Shown: piece by piece, positions 8,142 to 16,134 of the stretch | Numbering within the stretch: the stretch's first letter is position 1 | Layout of the letters: each line of letters opens with the position of its first letter | Assembly: GCF_006334915.2 (NCBI RefSeq) | Contig: NZ_VDMA02000001.1 | Span: forward strand, 62,001-126,000 | Length of the DNA stretch: 64,000 nt | Source of the DNA: Microbispora catharanthi | Lineage (GTDB): Bacteria > Actinomycetota > Actinomycetes > Streptosporangiales > Streptosporangiaceae | Reading direction: 5' to 3' | Notes under the pieces: generated by a model | The model's input: only the letters and a program-made list of their open reading frames with translations | What the model was told of the DNA's origin: nothing | Database searches by the model: none | Program-made: the position numbers and the translations under genes

Positions 8142-8480
8142 GTGACAGCACGGGCGATGACGGAACCGGCGTTCCTCGTTCTCACCGCACTCGTCGACGA
8201 GCCGCGGCACGGCTACGGCATCGCGCAGGAGGTCGAGCGGCTCTCCGAAGGGCGCGTTCAACTCAAGATCGGCACCCTGTACGGCGTGCTCGACCGGCTC
8301 GCGGCCGACGGGTTCGTGGAGGCGGACCGCGAGGAGGTGCGGCAGGGACGGCTGCGCCGCTATTACCGGCTGACCGACGAGGGGGCGCGGGCGCTGGAAG
8401 AGGAGGCCGTACGGCTGGCCGACAACGCGCGCCGCGCCGTCGATCGGCTGCGGCTCAGGCAGGCGGGAGGGCTGGCATGA
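8142..8480 (+). CDS. PadR-family transcriptional regulator
   Basis: A 112-residue winged-helix repressor with the PadR signature: LTALVDEPRHGYGIAQEVERLSEGRVQLKIGTLYGVLDRLAADGFVE, then RRYYRLTDEGARAL. The GTG at 8142 lies two bases after GGGAG, which is very tight spacing. An ATG at 8157 would remove five residues and is the alternative. It overlaps the next gene by ATGA, the usual layout in which PadR controls the membrane protein it is coupled to. Confidence 0.9.
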   Translation: MTARAMTEPAFLVLTALVDEPRHGYGIAQEVERLSEGRVQLKIGTLYGVLDRLAADGFVEADREEVRQGRLRRYYRLTDEGARALEEEAVRLADNARRAVDRLRLRQAGGLA

Positions 8481-9592
8481 GCGAGCGAAGCGGTGGACGC
8501 AGCGAGCGAAGCGGTGGACGTAGCGTGCTCGAGGAGCGCTACCGGCGGTGGCTGCGGCTGCTGCCTGCGTCCTACCGGGCCGAGCGCGAGGAGGAGATGG
8601 TCTCGGCCTTCATGGAAGGCGCCCAGCCCGGGCGGATTGGAAACGACGACCAGCGTCCGCGTTTCCTGGAGATCGCCAGTGTGGCCGCGCTCGCGCTGCG
8701 GCTGCGGCTGGGCGGTCCGGGATCGCCGCCCGGGTCCTACCTGTGGGGTGAGGCGGTTCGCCGGGCCGCCCTGCTCGGCCTCGTCTTCTGGACGGTGATC
8801 GCCGGCCTGTACGCCGGGCAGGCGGTGCTGACGTACGGCATCCCCGTGGATGCTCTGCCTGACGGCGTCATGGGCATCGGCGATCCCGGGTCGCCCGATC
8901 GGATGCGGCTCGTGCTGGCGGACCTGACGCCCCTGCTGTGGGTGGCCGCCCTGGGCGCGCTCGTCCGAGGCCGCGCCCGCACGGCCAAGGCGGCGGCGAT
9001 CGCTGCCCTGGTCGTTCCGTACGCGCTGGTGCCGCCGTTCACCCTCGGGTGGGAGAGCGCGGTGCGCTGGGCCTGCTCGGCCCTTCCGGCCGTGGTCACG
9101 GTGCTGGCGCTGGCGATCGGGTTCCACCGCGACGCCCCGCCGCCCCGCCTGCCCGCGCGGCGGGCCCTGCTCCTGCTCGTGCTCCCGATCGCCGTGGGCC
9201 TCCTGCTCTCCCTGGTCGTCGGTGTGCTCGGGGCGGCGACGCGGGCGGGGACGATCTCGGAGCGGCTCCTCATACCGGTCTGGATGTGGGTCGACACGAC
9301 GGGCCTCGCGTGCGTGGCGCTGCTGGCGGTCGCGGTGTGGTGCGCGATCCGGCGCCGCACGCCGGGGCGGCCCGTCGCGCCCGTGGCACTGGCGGCGGCG
9401 ATCCTCACCGTGCCTGTCGCGCTCGCACGGGCGACCACATGGCCCCTGGGCGTGGCCGACGCGACCCGCCTCGCCGCGACCCTGCAACTGGCCGTGCTCG
9501 TGGCGAGCGGGATCACGCTCGTCGTCGTCGGCGTACGGGCGCTGCGGACGGCGGACGGAGGCCTTACCGAGGTGCGCGGGCAGCCCGGATGA
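8477..9592 (+). CDS. PadR-associated membrane protein with permease-prefix (HAAS-like) domain
   Basis: A 371-residue protein. After a short Ser/Arg/Gly repeat, residues ~18-45 (LEERYRRWLRLLPASYRAEREEEMVSAFME) match the small helical prefix found on permeases and sensors encoded beside PadR regulators. The rest contains about eight hydrophobic helices and no transporter motif that I recognise. The ATG overlaps the padR stop (ATGA), so the two are co-translated. The prefix is thought to interact with the PadR partner, which would make this a membrane-linked sensor or effector; that role is inference. Confidence 0.75.
   Translation: MSERSGGRSERSGGRSVLEERYRRWLRLLPASYRAEREEEMVSAFMEGAQPGRIGNDDQRPRFLEIASVAALALRLRLGGPGSPPGSYLWGEAVRRAALLGLVFWTVIAGLYAGQAVLTYGIPVDALPDGVMGIGDPGSPDRMRLVLADLTPLLWVAALGALVRGRARTAKAAAIAALVVPYALVPPFTLGWESAVRWACSALPAVVTVLALAIGFHRDAPPPRLPARRALLLLVLPIAVGLLLSLVVGVLGAATRAGTISERLLIPVWMWVDTTGLACVALLAVAVWCAIRRRTPGRPVAPVALAAAILTVPVALARATTWPLGVADATRLAATLQLAVLVASGITLVVVGVRALRTADGGLTEVRGQPG
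8480..8521 (+). repeat. Tandem 21-bp duplication at the start of the membrane-protein gene
   Basis: Two copies of a 21-bp unit (8480-8500 and 8501-8521), identical except for the last base, encode SERSGGR twice directly after the start codon. They displace the conserved prefix domain by 14 residues and look like recent slippage. Confidence 0.9.
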
Positions 9593-9732
9593 CGTCCGGC
9601 CGCGCCGCTCACGTACGTGGTGCCGGCCTCTCCGGCGGGTAACCGGCCGGGGTCGCCATAGGTGGGGCCTGGACCGAGCCGCACGAGGGGTCGTAGTAGC
9701 CCTCGGTGCCGTGGATGACGGCAAAAGACGGA

Positions 9733-9759
9733 AGCCGCCCCCGTCGGCCGGGGGCGGCT
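9733..9759 (-). terminator. Rho-independent terminator of the arabinofuranosidase gene
   Basis: AGCCGCCCCCG and CGGGGGCGGCT form a perfect 11-bp stem with a 5-nt loop, 18 bp past the GH54 stop codon. On the minus strand it is followed by a T-rich run (TCTTTT), so it is oriented for that gene. Confidence 0.8.
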
Positions 9760-9777
9760 CCGCTCATGCCGGAGGGC

Positions 9778-11337
9778 TTACGCCCAGGGCTGGGAGACGA
9801 CCCAGCTCACGTCGTCGTTCCATGCGGTGGCGTTGTCGAAGGAGTTCGAGCCGCCGTTGCTGGCGATGTAGACGGTGTTGTTGTAGTGGCGGATGAACCG
9901 GGTCGGGAAGTTGTAGGAGGCGAACGACGTGCCCTGACCGTTCTTCCCCGTCTGGGGGCAGAAGGTGGCGTCGGAGGCGAACAGCGAGCTGCCGTCGTTC
10001 GACTGCCGGTAGAGCTGGTAGTTGCGGTGCCGCAGGAAGTCGCCGGGGTAGTTCCTCGACTCGAACGACACGCACGAGCCGCTGGCCAGGCCGCTGCGCA
10101 CGATCCAGGTGGCGTCGCTCTTGTCCAGCGAGGAGCTGGAGGAGGTGATCACCGACGTGATGGCGTTGTCGTTCTGGTGCCGGATGTAGCGGTCGGTGTA
10201 GCCGGGCGTGGTCGCGCGCAGCGAGATCGACGAACCGGGGGTGAGCGATCCGCCGGGGTTGCTGCCGCCCGACGTCGAGTATCCCGCGGCGACGATGTTG
10301 GCCTGCACGGCGTTCTCGGTGGCGTCCGACGGGTAGCCGGAGGTCATGACGCCTTCATAGAAGGTGCCCCTGGCGCCGACGCTGTTGTCGCCGCCGATGC
10401 CGAGGATGATGGCGCCTTCCTTCTTCATGGGGTTGTAGCCGGCGACGTTGGGACGCACCCCGTTGTAGAAGGTCGACAGGCTGCCCGACTGGGCGTTGCC
10501 GCCGCGGATGGCCCAGTGGTTGGGCTCACCCTTGATGATGGCGGTCAGGAACCGGTGGCTGATGCTCGGGTCGCCCGCGTTGTAGTGCTGGTTCACGCCG
10601 GAGAACAGGCCGTTCTCCAGGTCGGCCATGATCCAGGGGCCGTTGCCTGCGCCGTAGCCCCAGACCTTGATGTTGCCGAAGTAGATGGCCTCCATCGTGC
10701 CGTTGCCGTTGTCGCGGCTGTTGGTCTCGGCGTTGCCGTAGTCGAAGCAGCAGCCGCCGTTGTAGTGGGTGCCGTCGAAGATGGCGTACATGCCCTCCGG
10801 CTGGTCGCCCGTGGCGACGCCGTTGGTGTTGTTGTTGCGGTAGCCGGTGCCGGGGGCCACGTAGACGCCGTAGGCCTTCTGCCCGCCGACCGTGATCGGC
10901 GCCGCGGTCGCGACCGCGAGGTTGTCGTAGCCGCCCGCGGCCGGGCCGGAGAACCCGCCGGGAGGCGCCTGGGTGAGGCGGTTGTTCCGGCCGGACTGGT
11001 CGTAGATGATCGTGATGAGGCAGGTGGTGCCGGCGCAGAAGGAGTCCTGCGCGGCGGCGTTGGCGACCCCGCCCGCGCTCAGCACGCCGATGTCGCGGGT
11101 GGCGTTGTCCGAGGAGCGGCGCACCTGGTAGAGCGAGCCGTTGTAGTTGCCGTACAGGGCGCGGGTCGTGCTGTGCGCCGCCACGCACGGCGTGCCACCG
11201 GCGGCATAGATGTCACACGGCCCCTGCGCGGCGGCCTCCGACGGTGCGGAGAGGCCGGCCAGCAGGCCGGCGGCGAGTGTGATCGCCGCGCCCGCGGACA
11301 GCGCCGCCCTCTTCAAATGCCCTAATCGGAAAATCAT
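9778..11337 (-). CDS. abfB: Secreted alpha-L-arabinofuranosidase, GH54 with CBM42
   Basis: The 519-residue product has a signal peptide (hydrophobic residues ~11-30, cleavage near AAAQG). It then carries the GH54 catalytic domain to about residue 350 and a C-terminal AbfB/CBM42 beta-trefoil from about 372. Diagnostic features are the vicinal cysteine pair in GGCCFDYGN, Glu216 in NGTMEAIYFG as probable nucleophile and Asp317 in LGIGGDNS as probable acid/base. CBM42 repeats show RYIRH, DFLRH and RFIRH. It removes arabinosyl side chains from arabinoxylan or arabinan outside the cell. A perfect LacI-type palindrome lies 48 bp upstream and a terminator follows. Length matches fungal and actinobacterial AbfB. 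Confidence 0.95.
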   Translation of the reverse strand: MIFRLGHLKRAALSAGAAITLAAGLLAGLSAPSEAAAQGPCDIYAAGGTPCVAAHSTTRALYGNYNGSLYQVRRSSDNATRDIGVLSAGGVANAAAQDSFCAGTTCLITIIYDQSGRNNRLTQAPPGGFSGPAAGGYDNLAVATAAPITVGGQKAYGVYVAPGTGYRNNNTNGVATGDQPEGMYAIFDGTHYNGGCCFDYGNAETNSRDNGNGTMEAIYFGNIKVWGYGAGNGPWIMADLENGLFSGVNQHYNAGDPSISHRFLTAIIKGEPNHWAIRGGNAQSGSLSTFYNGVRPNVAGYNPMKKEGAIILGIGGDNSVGARGTFYEGVMTSGYPSDATENAVQANIVAAGYSTSGGSNPGGSLTPGSSISLRATTPGYTDRYIRHQNDNAITSVITSSSSSLDKSDATWIVRSGLASGSCVSFESRNYPGDFLRHRNYQLYRQSNDGSSLFASDATFCPQTGKNGQGTSFASYNFPTRFIRHYNNTVYIASNGGSNSFDNATAWNDDVSWVVSQPWA

Positions 11338-11384
11338 GATGGCTTTCGTGCCTTCCTGGTGGGGGGTGTCTGGGATCAGTGAAG

Positions 11385-11398
11385 TGTTAGCGCTAACA
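11385..11398. promoter_or_regulatory. LacI-family operator TGTTAGCGCTAACA
   Basis: A perfect 14-bp palindrome with the central CG step typical of LacI/GalR operators, 48 bp upstream of the abfB start. A related site (TGTGAGCGTTAACA, two mismatches) precedes the GH43 arabinanase at 28334, which suggests one shared arabinan-responsive repressor encoded elsewhere. Confidence 0.8.
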
Positions 11399-11672
11399 AT
11401 TGCAGCTGTGAGCCCGCCGTTTCACAGTCGTGCACGGGGATCGGTGCGCTCAGTTTTGGCGTCTGACCCGTCTCCGTCAAGGCCCGAATTTGCGGAGAGG
11501 GCGTTCGCGTGCGCCGTCCGGCCCTCGTCCGGGGTTGACTTCCCGGACGGGACGCTGCGACCTGTTCGGGCTGATCGGCGCCGTATTACTCCAGGTCACC
11601 GGATATCTCGCGATACTCGCCCCGCTGTCGCGACGCCCGGATCCGGCCGGTCGCGCGGGGTTTGAACGGAAA

Positions 11673-11691
11673 GTCGTGAAAGTTTCACGAC
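11673..11691. promoter_or_regulatory. Perfect 19-bp palindrome with GAAAGTTTC core
   Basis: GTCGTGAAA-G-TTTCACGAC has perfect 9-bp arms around one G. The core matches the GAAA-N-TTTC operators of xylanase genes in Streptomyces. It lies about 335 bp upstream of abfB, with no gene start close by, so its target is unclear. Confidence 0.6.
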
Positions 11692-11854
11692 CGATGCCCC
11701 ACGCGCCGCAGTTCGACCTTTTGCGGTCTTGACGGGCGTGCCGGAATCCCCCACAGTGACGGCAGACGCCCGCCGTACCCGCCACCTGCGGGCGTCTCAT
11801 CCTGTCGTCCCCGACCTGAATGGCAGGCCAAATAGTTATAGATAACATTTGGGA

Positions 11855-12391
11855 TCACGGTCGCCCGGCCGCGCCGGGGGCGCCCACCGTGGCGAGCCAG
11901 CGGCGGGCCTGTCCTGCCGTGCGCAGCCGTACGACGGTGAGATGCGGATGCCTGCCGATGAGCTCCAGCGTGGTCGTCCGCTTCCGCTCGTGCTGTGACC
12001 ATGCCCAGCGGATGGGGTGCCCGGGATCGACCCAGTCCCGCACGCTCTCCCTGTTGCCGTTCCACAACTCCTTCCTCGACACGGCGTGGGCGAGCGAGCG
12101 GCGTACGACCCGGTGCATCACGGTGCGACGCGGGAGGTCGAGCCAGACGACGGTGTCGGCGCGTTCCCACAGCAGGTCGTCCAGGAAGGAGTGGTACTGG
12201 TCCTCCGTCACCCAGCGAGGCGCGGACGAGAAGCCGTCGACGTCGGACTCGAACTCCGGCCGCTTCGTCCAGCCCGGCCCGTGGTGCAACGCGTCGAGCT
12301 CGTGACGGGGGAGCCCGAGCCGCCGCTCCAGGGCCCTGGCCATCGTCGTCTTACCCGCCCCGGAGATGCCGGCGATCAGCACTCTGTTCAT
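11855..12391 (-). CDS. Adenylate-kinase-like P-loop protein (FlaR/topology-modulation family)
   Basis: A 178-residue cytosolic protein. The Walker A loop is at the extreme N-terminus (AGISGAGKTTMARALERRLGLPRHELDALHH), followed by a lid-like basic region (RTVMHRVVRRSL) and VVWLDLPR, as in small adenylate-kinase-related proteins often annotated as topology modulators. It probably phosphorylates or binds a nucleotide, but the substrate is not known for this family. It stands alone and convergent neighbours give no clue. Confidence 0.78.
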   Translation of the reverse strand: MNRVLIAGISGAGKTTMARALERRLGLPRHELDALHHGPGWTKRPEFESDVDGFSSAPRWVTEDQYHSFLDDLLWERADTVVWLDLPRRTVMHRVVRRSLAHAVSRKELWNGNRESVRDWVDPGHPIRWAWSQHERKRTTTLELIGRHPHLTVVRLRTAGQARRWLATVGAPGAAGRP

Positions 12392-12456
12392 GGTGACATT
12401 CCACCAGTGATCTCCGAGTGTTCAGCCCGCGCTCCCCGGCGAGCGAAGGGACGTCC

Positions 12457-12690
12457 TCAGACGAGGTGAGCCTCGTAGGCGGCGATGACCAGGTGGACGC
12501 GGGTGCGCGCACCGAGTTTGGTCAGCAGGTTGCTGACGTGCGTTTTCACCGTGCTGAGGCTGACGTACAGGCTCTGGGCGATCTCCGCGTTCGACAGCCC
12601 CCGCGCCACCAGGACGAGAACCTCACGCTCGCGTTCGGTGATGTCCAGGCCACCCGCCCGCGACGGAGTTCCACCCGTCGCTGCTGCCTT
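12457..12690 (-). pseudogene. LuxR/NarL response-regulator remnant, DNA-binding domain only
   Basis: Minus-strand translation ending at a TGA at 12457 gives a complete NarL helix-turn-helix: [38 protein letters not shown] and [19 protein letters not shown]. There is no receiver domain and no start codon with a ribosome site. Reading upstream soon runs into sequence that makes more sense on the other strand as a permease. This is a truncated two-component regulator left at a deletion junction near 12650-12690. Confidence 0.75.
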
Positions 12691-13019
12691 CCGGAGCCTG
12701 GACGGTGATGGCCGGGGGCACGCTCATGATCGTGGTGAGCCCGCTGCTCGGGCCGGCGCTCGGCACGGTGCTGCGCAACGGGGCCGTGGCGACCGCGGCA
12801 CTGGTGGCGATCGTCCTCGTGCTTCCGTTCGTCGCCCGCACGCTGCCATGGGGCGAGCGGATCAACCGGTTCCTTCCGGCGTACCCGGCGCTCCAGCTGA
12901 TCGAGCAGGTCCCGGACATCATGCCGACCTGGACGGCGTTCACCGTACTCGCCGGGTGGGCGGCGATCCCGCCGGTGATCGCGATGCGTTTCCGCCCTGA
13001 TCCCGGCCACCGGCCGCCG
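12654..13019 (+). pseudogene. ABC-2-type permease fragment
   Basis: One open frame encodes hydrophobic segments ([38 protein letters not shown]) and an end resembling ABC-transporter permeases (INRFLPAYPALQLIEQV, WTAFTVLAGWAAIPPVIAMRF). Only about 120 residues remain. The N-terminal part is missing at the LuxR junction and the reading frame runs on without a natural stop. Two-component regulators are often next to such permeases, so both fragments probably came from one ancestral cluster. Confidence 0.5.
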
Positions 13020-13086
13020 TCGAGCTCGGCCATGGTCGCCGCGGTCTTCAACGGCCGGTGTGCGGGTCACTTGTACGGTGCTGGGT

Positions 13087-13488
13087 GTGACTGGCGAGAC
13101 CGACCTGCGCGTTCTGCTGAGCGCCATGCGCCCGCGGCTCAACCCGGGCCGTTATGTGTTCACCACCGTCGACGGCGCAATCCCTCCCGGCGTCGGTCCC
13201 GTCGTCACGGTCGCCGAGGAGGAGGAGGGCCTGGCACTGGTCCTGCCGCAGCAGGAGGCCGACGCCGCGGGGCTGGCGTACGAGTACGTCGCGGGCTGGA
13301 TCACGCTGCGCGTCCACTCGGCGCTGGAGGCGGTCGGCCTGACCGCCGCCGTCGCGCGGGAGCTCGCGGACGCCGGCCTGAGTTGCAACGTCGTCGCCGG
13401 TTTCCACCACGACCATCTCTTCGTGCCGTACGCACGTGCCGCCGAGGCGGTGGCCGTGCTGGAGGGCCTCACGCGACGCTCCGCCTGA
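13087..13488 (+). CDS. ACT-domain protein
   Basis: A 133-residue soluble protein made of paired ACT-like folds: LRVLLSAMRPRLNPGRYVFTTV, VVTVAEEEEGLALVLPQQEAD, then WITLRVHSALEAVGLTAAVARELADAGLSCNVVAGF and HDHLFVPYARAAEAVAVLEGL. It matches stand-alone ACT proteins that probably bind an amino acid. The start is assigned to GTG at 13087, where similarity begins; a GTG at 13060 would add nine residues. It stands alone, so its physiological role is open. Confidence 0.8.
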   Translation: MTGETDLRVLLSAMRPRLNPGRYVFTTVDGAIPPGVGPVVTVAEEEEGLALVLPQQEADAAGLAYEYVAGWITLRVHSALEAVGLTAAVARELADAGLSCNVVAGFHHDHLFVPYARAAEAVAVLEGLTRRSA

Positions 13489-13539
13489 CTGTGGACGCTA
13501 CGGTGCGGCACGGCTGGCCGGGGGCACAGCCGGGAGATC

Positions 13540-13728
13540 TGAAAGTTTCAAGGCTCTGACCTGCGTTCTGACTCTGTCCACAGAAATCCGCAACGGTCGG
13601 ACAGTGGCCTCTGGCCAGGGATAATGCCGATCTATCCCATCCTTGGATCTCGGCGGCATCACGGGAATCGTTGACAATGGCGCGAGCATGGTCCGATACT
13701 TTCGCCAAAGCTCCGATAGTTTTCGGAG
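13540..13728 (+). promoter_or_regulatory. Xylanase promoter with three XlnR-like operators
   Basis: TTGACA (13671-13676), an 18-nt spacer and GATACT (13695-13700) form a vegetative-type promoter. Three imperfect GAAA-N-TTTC-type elements lie around it: TGAAAGTTTCA (13540-13550), CGATACTTTCG (13694-13704, covering the -10) and CTCCGATAGTTTTCGGAG (13711-13728, around the start of transcription). Triplicated CGAAA-N-TTTCG elements upstream of xylanase genes are known from Streptomyces lividans and are bound by LacI-type xylan repressors. Confidence 0.7.
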
Positions 13729-13823
13729 CGTACGGCACCGACGTGCGGTGGCCGCGACCCGCCCACTTTACGGCTCCGCCTGGTCGTCGTGCCCCCGTCA
13801 GCCTTCACGAGGAGGAAGCGCGC

Positions 13824-14831
13824 ATGATCGACGCTCCCGTTCACTGGTCAGGCCGCAGACGCGGCGGCCTCAGGCTGCTCGTCGTCCGGGCCTGCGCCGT
13901 GGCGCTGGCCGCGGCCGTGGCGCTGCTGCCCGGCGTCGCCCACGCGGCCGTCACGACGAACCAGACCGGCACCAACAACGGATACTTCTTCTCGTTCTGG
14001 ACCGACAGCCAGGGCACGGTCTCCATGGATCTGGGGTCCGGCGGCAACTACAGCACCTCCTGGCGCAACACCGGCAACTTCGTCGCCGGCAAGGGCTGGA
14101 AGCCCGGCGGGCGCAGGACCGTGACCTACTCCGGTAGCTTCAACCCCTCCGGCAACGCCTACCTGTCGCTGTACGGCTGGACGCGGAGCCCGCTGGTGGA
14201 GTACTACATCGTCGACAACTGGGGCACCTACCGGCCGACCGGGACCTACAAGGGCACCGTCACCACCGACGGCGGCACCTACGACATCTATGAGACCACC
14301 CGCTACAACGCCCCCTCCATCGACGGCAACCAGACCTTCAACCAGTACTGGAGCGTCCGGCAGCAGAAGCGGACCGGCGGCACCATCACCGTCGGCAACC
14401 ACTTCGACGCCTGGGCCCGCTACGGGATGAACCTCGGCAGCCACGACTACCAGATCCTCGCCACCGAGGGCTACCAGAGCAGCGGCAACTCCAACATCAC
14501 CATCGGCGGCTCCACCTCCACCGGCGACCCCACCACCTCTCCGAGCAACCCGCCGTCCGGCGGCGGTGGCTGCACCGCGACGCTGTCCGCCGGTCAGTCG
14601 TGGAGCGACCGGTACAACCTCAACGTGTCGGTCAGCGGCTCGAACAACTGGACCGTGACGATGAACGTGCCGTCCCCGGCGAAGGTCATCGCCACGTGGA
14701 ACATCAGCGCCAGCTACCCGAGCTCCCAGGTGCTGACCGCCAAGCCCAACGGCAGCGGCAACAACTTCGGGGTGACAATCCAGCACAACGGCAACTGGAC
14801 CTGGCCCACGGTCTCCTGTAGCGCGAGCTGA
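13824..14831 (+). CDS. Secreted endo-1,4-beta-xylanase, GH11 with CBM2
   Basis: The 335-residue product starts at an ATG with a strong GGAGGAAG. A twin-arginine-like basic N-terminus ([20 protein letters not shown]) and hydrophobic core form a signal peptide ending near AHA. Residues ~45-230 are the GH11 jelly roll with nucleophile Glu126 ([12 protein letters not shown]) and acid/base Glu215 (ATEGYQSSG). A Ser/Thr/Pro/Gly linker leads to a C-terminal CBM2 (residues ~250-335, cysteine-bracketed, [20 protein letters not shown]). It cuts the xylan backbone outside the cell and complements the GH54 debranching enzyme. A long perfect hairpin terminates it. Confidence 0.96.
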   Translation: MIDAPVHWSGRRRGGLRLLVVRACAVALAAAVALLPGVAHAAVTTNQTGTNNGYFFSFWTDSQGTVSMDLGSGGNYSTSWRNTGNFVAGKGWKPGGRRTVTYSGSFNPSGNAYLSLYGWTRSPLVEYYIVDNWGTYRPTGTYKGTVTTDGGTYDIYETTRYNAPSIDGNQTFNQYWSVRQQKRTGGTITVGNHFDAWARYGMNLGSHDYQILATEGYQSSGNSNITIGGSTSTGDPTTSPSNPPSGGGGCTATLSAGQSWSDRYNLNVSVSGSNNWTVTMNVPSPAKVIATWNISASYPSSQVLTAKPNGSGNNFGVTIQHNGNWTWPTVSCSAS

Positions 14832-14885
14832 CCCCGGCGGCAGAAACGCCGCACCCGAAACACCCCACCAGGAAACACCGCACCC

Positions 14886-14916
14886 ATGGCGCGGCGGCCG
14901 ATGGCCGCCGCGCCAT
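14886..14916 (+). terminator. Terminator hairpin after the xylanase
   Basis: A perfect 14-bp stem (ATGGCGCGGCGGCC / GGCCGCCGCGCCAT) with loop GAT, 54 bp past the stop. No U-tract follows, as is common for actinobacterial terminators. The loop core GGCCGATGGCC is the same as in the hairpin at 55555. Confidence 0.75.
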
Positions 14917-15015
14917 CCTGCTGCCGGCGAGGCGCCTTCGTCGCCCGAACCGGGCACGCTTGACCGGGCGAATGTTACGGTCGGCTGATCTACGGGATCC
15001 CGAGGGACGGTCACG

Positions 15016-16134
15016 ATGAAACCCGCTGTCCGAGTGACCCTTGGCGCCGGTCGTCGTTCGGAACTGGCACCGCACGTGCTGACGGCGATGCTTCCCCTCG
15101 GAGACAAGAACCTCGAAGTGAGGATCTGGATCGAGGATCCCGCGCTCGCCGGCTGCATGGGGGCTCGAATGCTCGCACACGCCGCCGTCGCGAGCCTGCC
15201 CCTTGCCGCCACGGTCTCGGTCGTGTTGCTGAGCGGCTCTCCGGAGAGATACAACCTGGCTGTCGAGGACGGGGTGCGGCGTGCTCTCAACACCCGTGCC
15301 CGCGAGGTCGTCGCCTTCGACTGCACGACCATGATCGAAGCTGATCTCGCCATGCGGTCCGCGATGGCGATCTCCCTGCCGGACCGGTTCGAGGGCATGC
15401 ACGGAGCGTTGCTCCGGCTCAGGCGCAGGAACGCGGCCGAGGCCCCGAGCCGGACCGGAACCGTGGCGCTCCTCGGCGCGTCGGGTGCCGGGAAATCCCA
15501 CATCATCGCCCGCTTCCTCGCGGACCCGGAGTACGAGGTGACCGTCCTCGCCGAGGACTGGTTCGTGGCCTGCGCCGACACCGGCAGGGCGTACTTCTTT
15601 CCGGAGCGACGCGTACTGCTCAAGCACGAGACCGCCGCCATGTACTCCCGGTCCGGGTCGGCGCCGGAGCCGTCGTATCCCGACCCGGCCGACGGTGCCC
15701 GGGCTCTCTACGACGCCGACCGCCTGTTCGCTTCCGCCTACGCCTCCGATGACGGAGGAGAAGCCGTGATCGACACACTTGTGGTCCTGCGAGCGGAGAG
15801 CCCGGCGGCTCCCCACTTCCGGCGGTTGAGGTCAGAGGATGCTCAGTGGATCCGCACCGGTGAATACTCGGCGTATTACCAGGCGAACGAACAACTGCTC
15901 GACGGGAGCAGCGAAATCTTCACCCTGGCGCAAACAGAGCGGCGGCTGGCGAATCTGGTGCGTCTGGCCGGGCGGACATCGGCCTTCGTGTTCGCCGGAA
16001 GCCGGGCCCTGGACGGTCACGCGGTCCTTCGCGCGCTGCTTTCCGCCGGGCCAGAGCCCGATCCGTACCATTCGCGCGGGTCACCCGCACAGGTCTCGCA
16101 GGACGCGGACGGCGCGCAGGGGGTCGAGCACTGA
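15016..16134 (+). CDS. P-loop protein resembling HPr kinase
   Basis: A 372-residue cytosolic protein that I do not recognise as a named family. A Walker A motif sits mid-protein (VALLGASGAGKSHIIARFL, about residue 152), followed by LAEDWFVACADTGRAYFFPERRVLLKHE. That arrangement recalls HprK-type kinases, where a short P-loop precedes an acidic strand and a basic loop. The N-terminal ~140 residues (with MLPLGDKNLEVRIWIEDP and LAVEDGVRRAL) are not assignable. The ATG has GAGGGA upstream. Its 3' end overlaps the convergent pyruvate-kinase-like gene by 54 bp, so the pair may be conserved together. A kinase or ATP-binding sensor role is inference. Confidence 0.5.
   Translation: MKPAVRVTLGAGRRSELAPHVLTAMLPLGDKNLEVRIWIEDPALAGCMGARMLAHAAVASLPLAATVSVVLLSGSPERYNLAVEDGVRRALNTRAREVVAFDCTTMIEADLAMRSAMAISLPDRFEGMHGALLRLRRRNAAEAPSRTGTVALLGASGAGKSHIIARFLADPEYEVTVLAEDWFVACADTGRAYFFPERRVLLKHETAAMYSRSGSAPEPSYPDPADGARALYDADRLFASAYASDDGGEAVIDTLVVLRAESPAAPHFRRLRSEDAQWIRTGEYSAYYQANEQLLDGSSEIFTLAQTERRLANLVRLAGRTSAFVFAGSRALDGHAVLRALLSAGPEPDPYHSRGSPAQVSQDADGAQGVEH

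Larger units (their letters stand above)
11338..11854. other. Regulatory/intergenic stretch upstream of abfB
   Basis: No convincing gene. It holds two perfect palindromes (11385-11398 and 11673-11691) and a short AT-rich dyad GTTAT-AG-ATAAC at 11835-11846 next to the 3' end of the AAA kinase gene. The rest has no recognisable feature. Confidence 0.5.

Noticed and set aside
11835-11846. GTTAT-AG-ATAAC dyad as an operator
   Set aside because: It lies beyond the 3' end of the AAA kinase gene with no promoter context; short arms could occur by chance in an AT-rich patch.
13848-15641. Minus-strand frame spanning the xylanase and the HPr-kinase-like gene
   Set aside because: It runs antisense to two well-supported genes and across a terminator; no recognisable domain.
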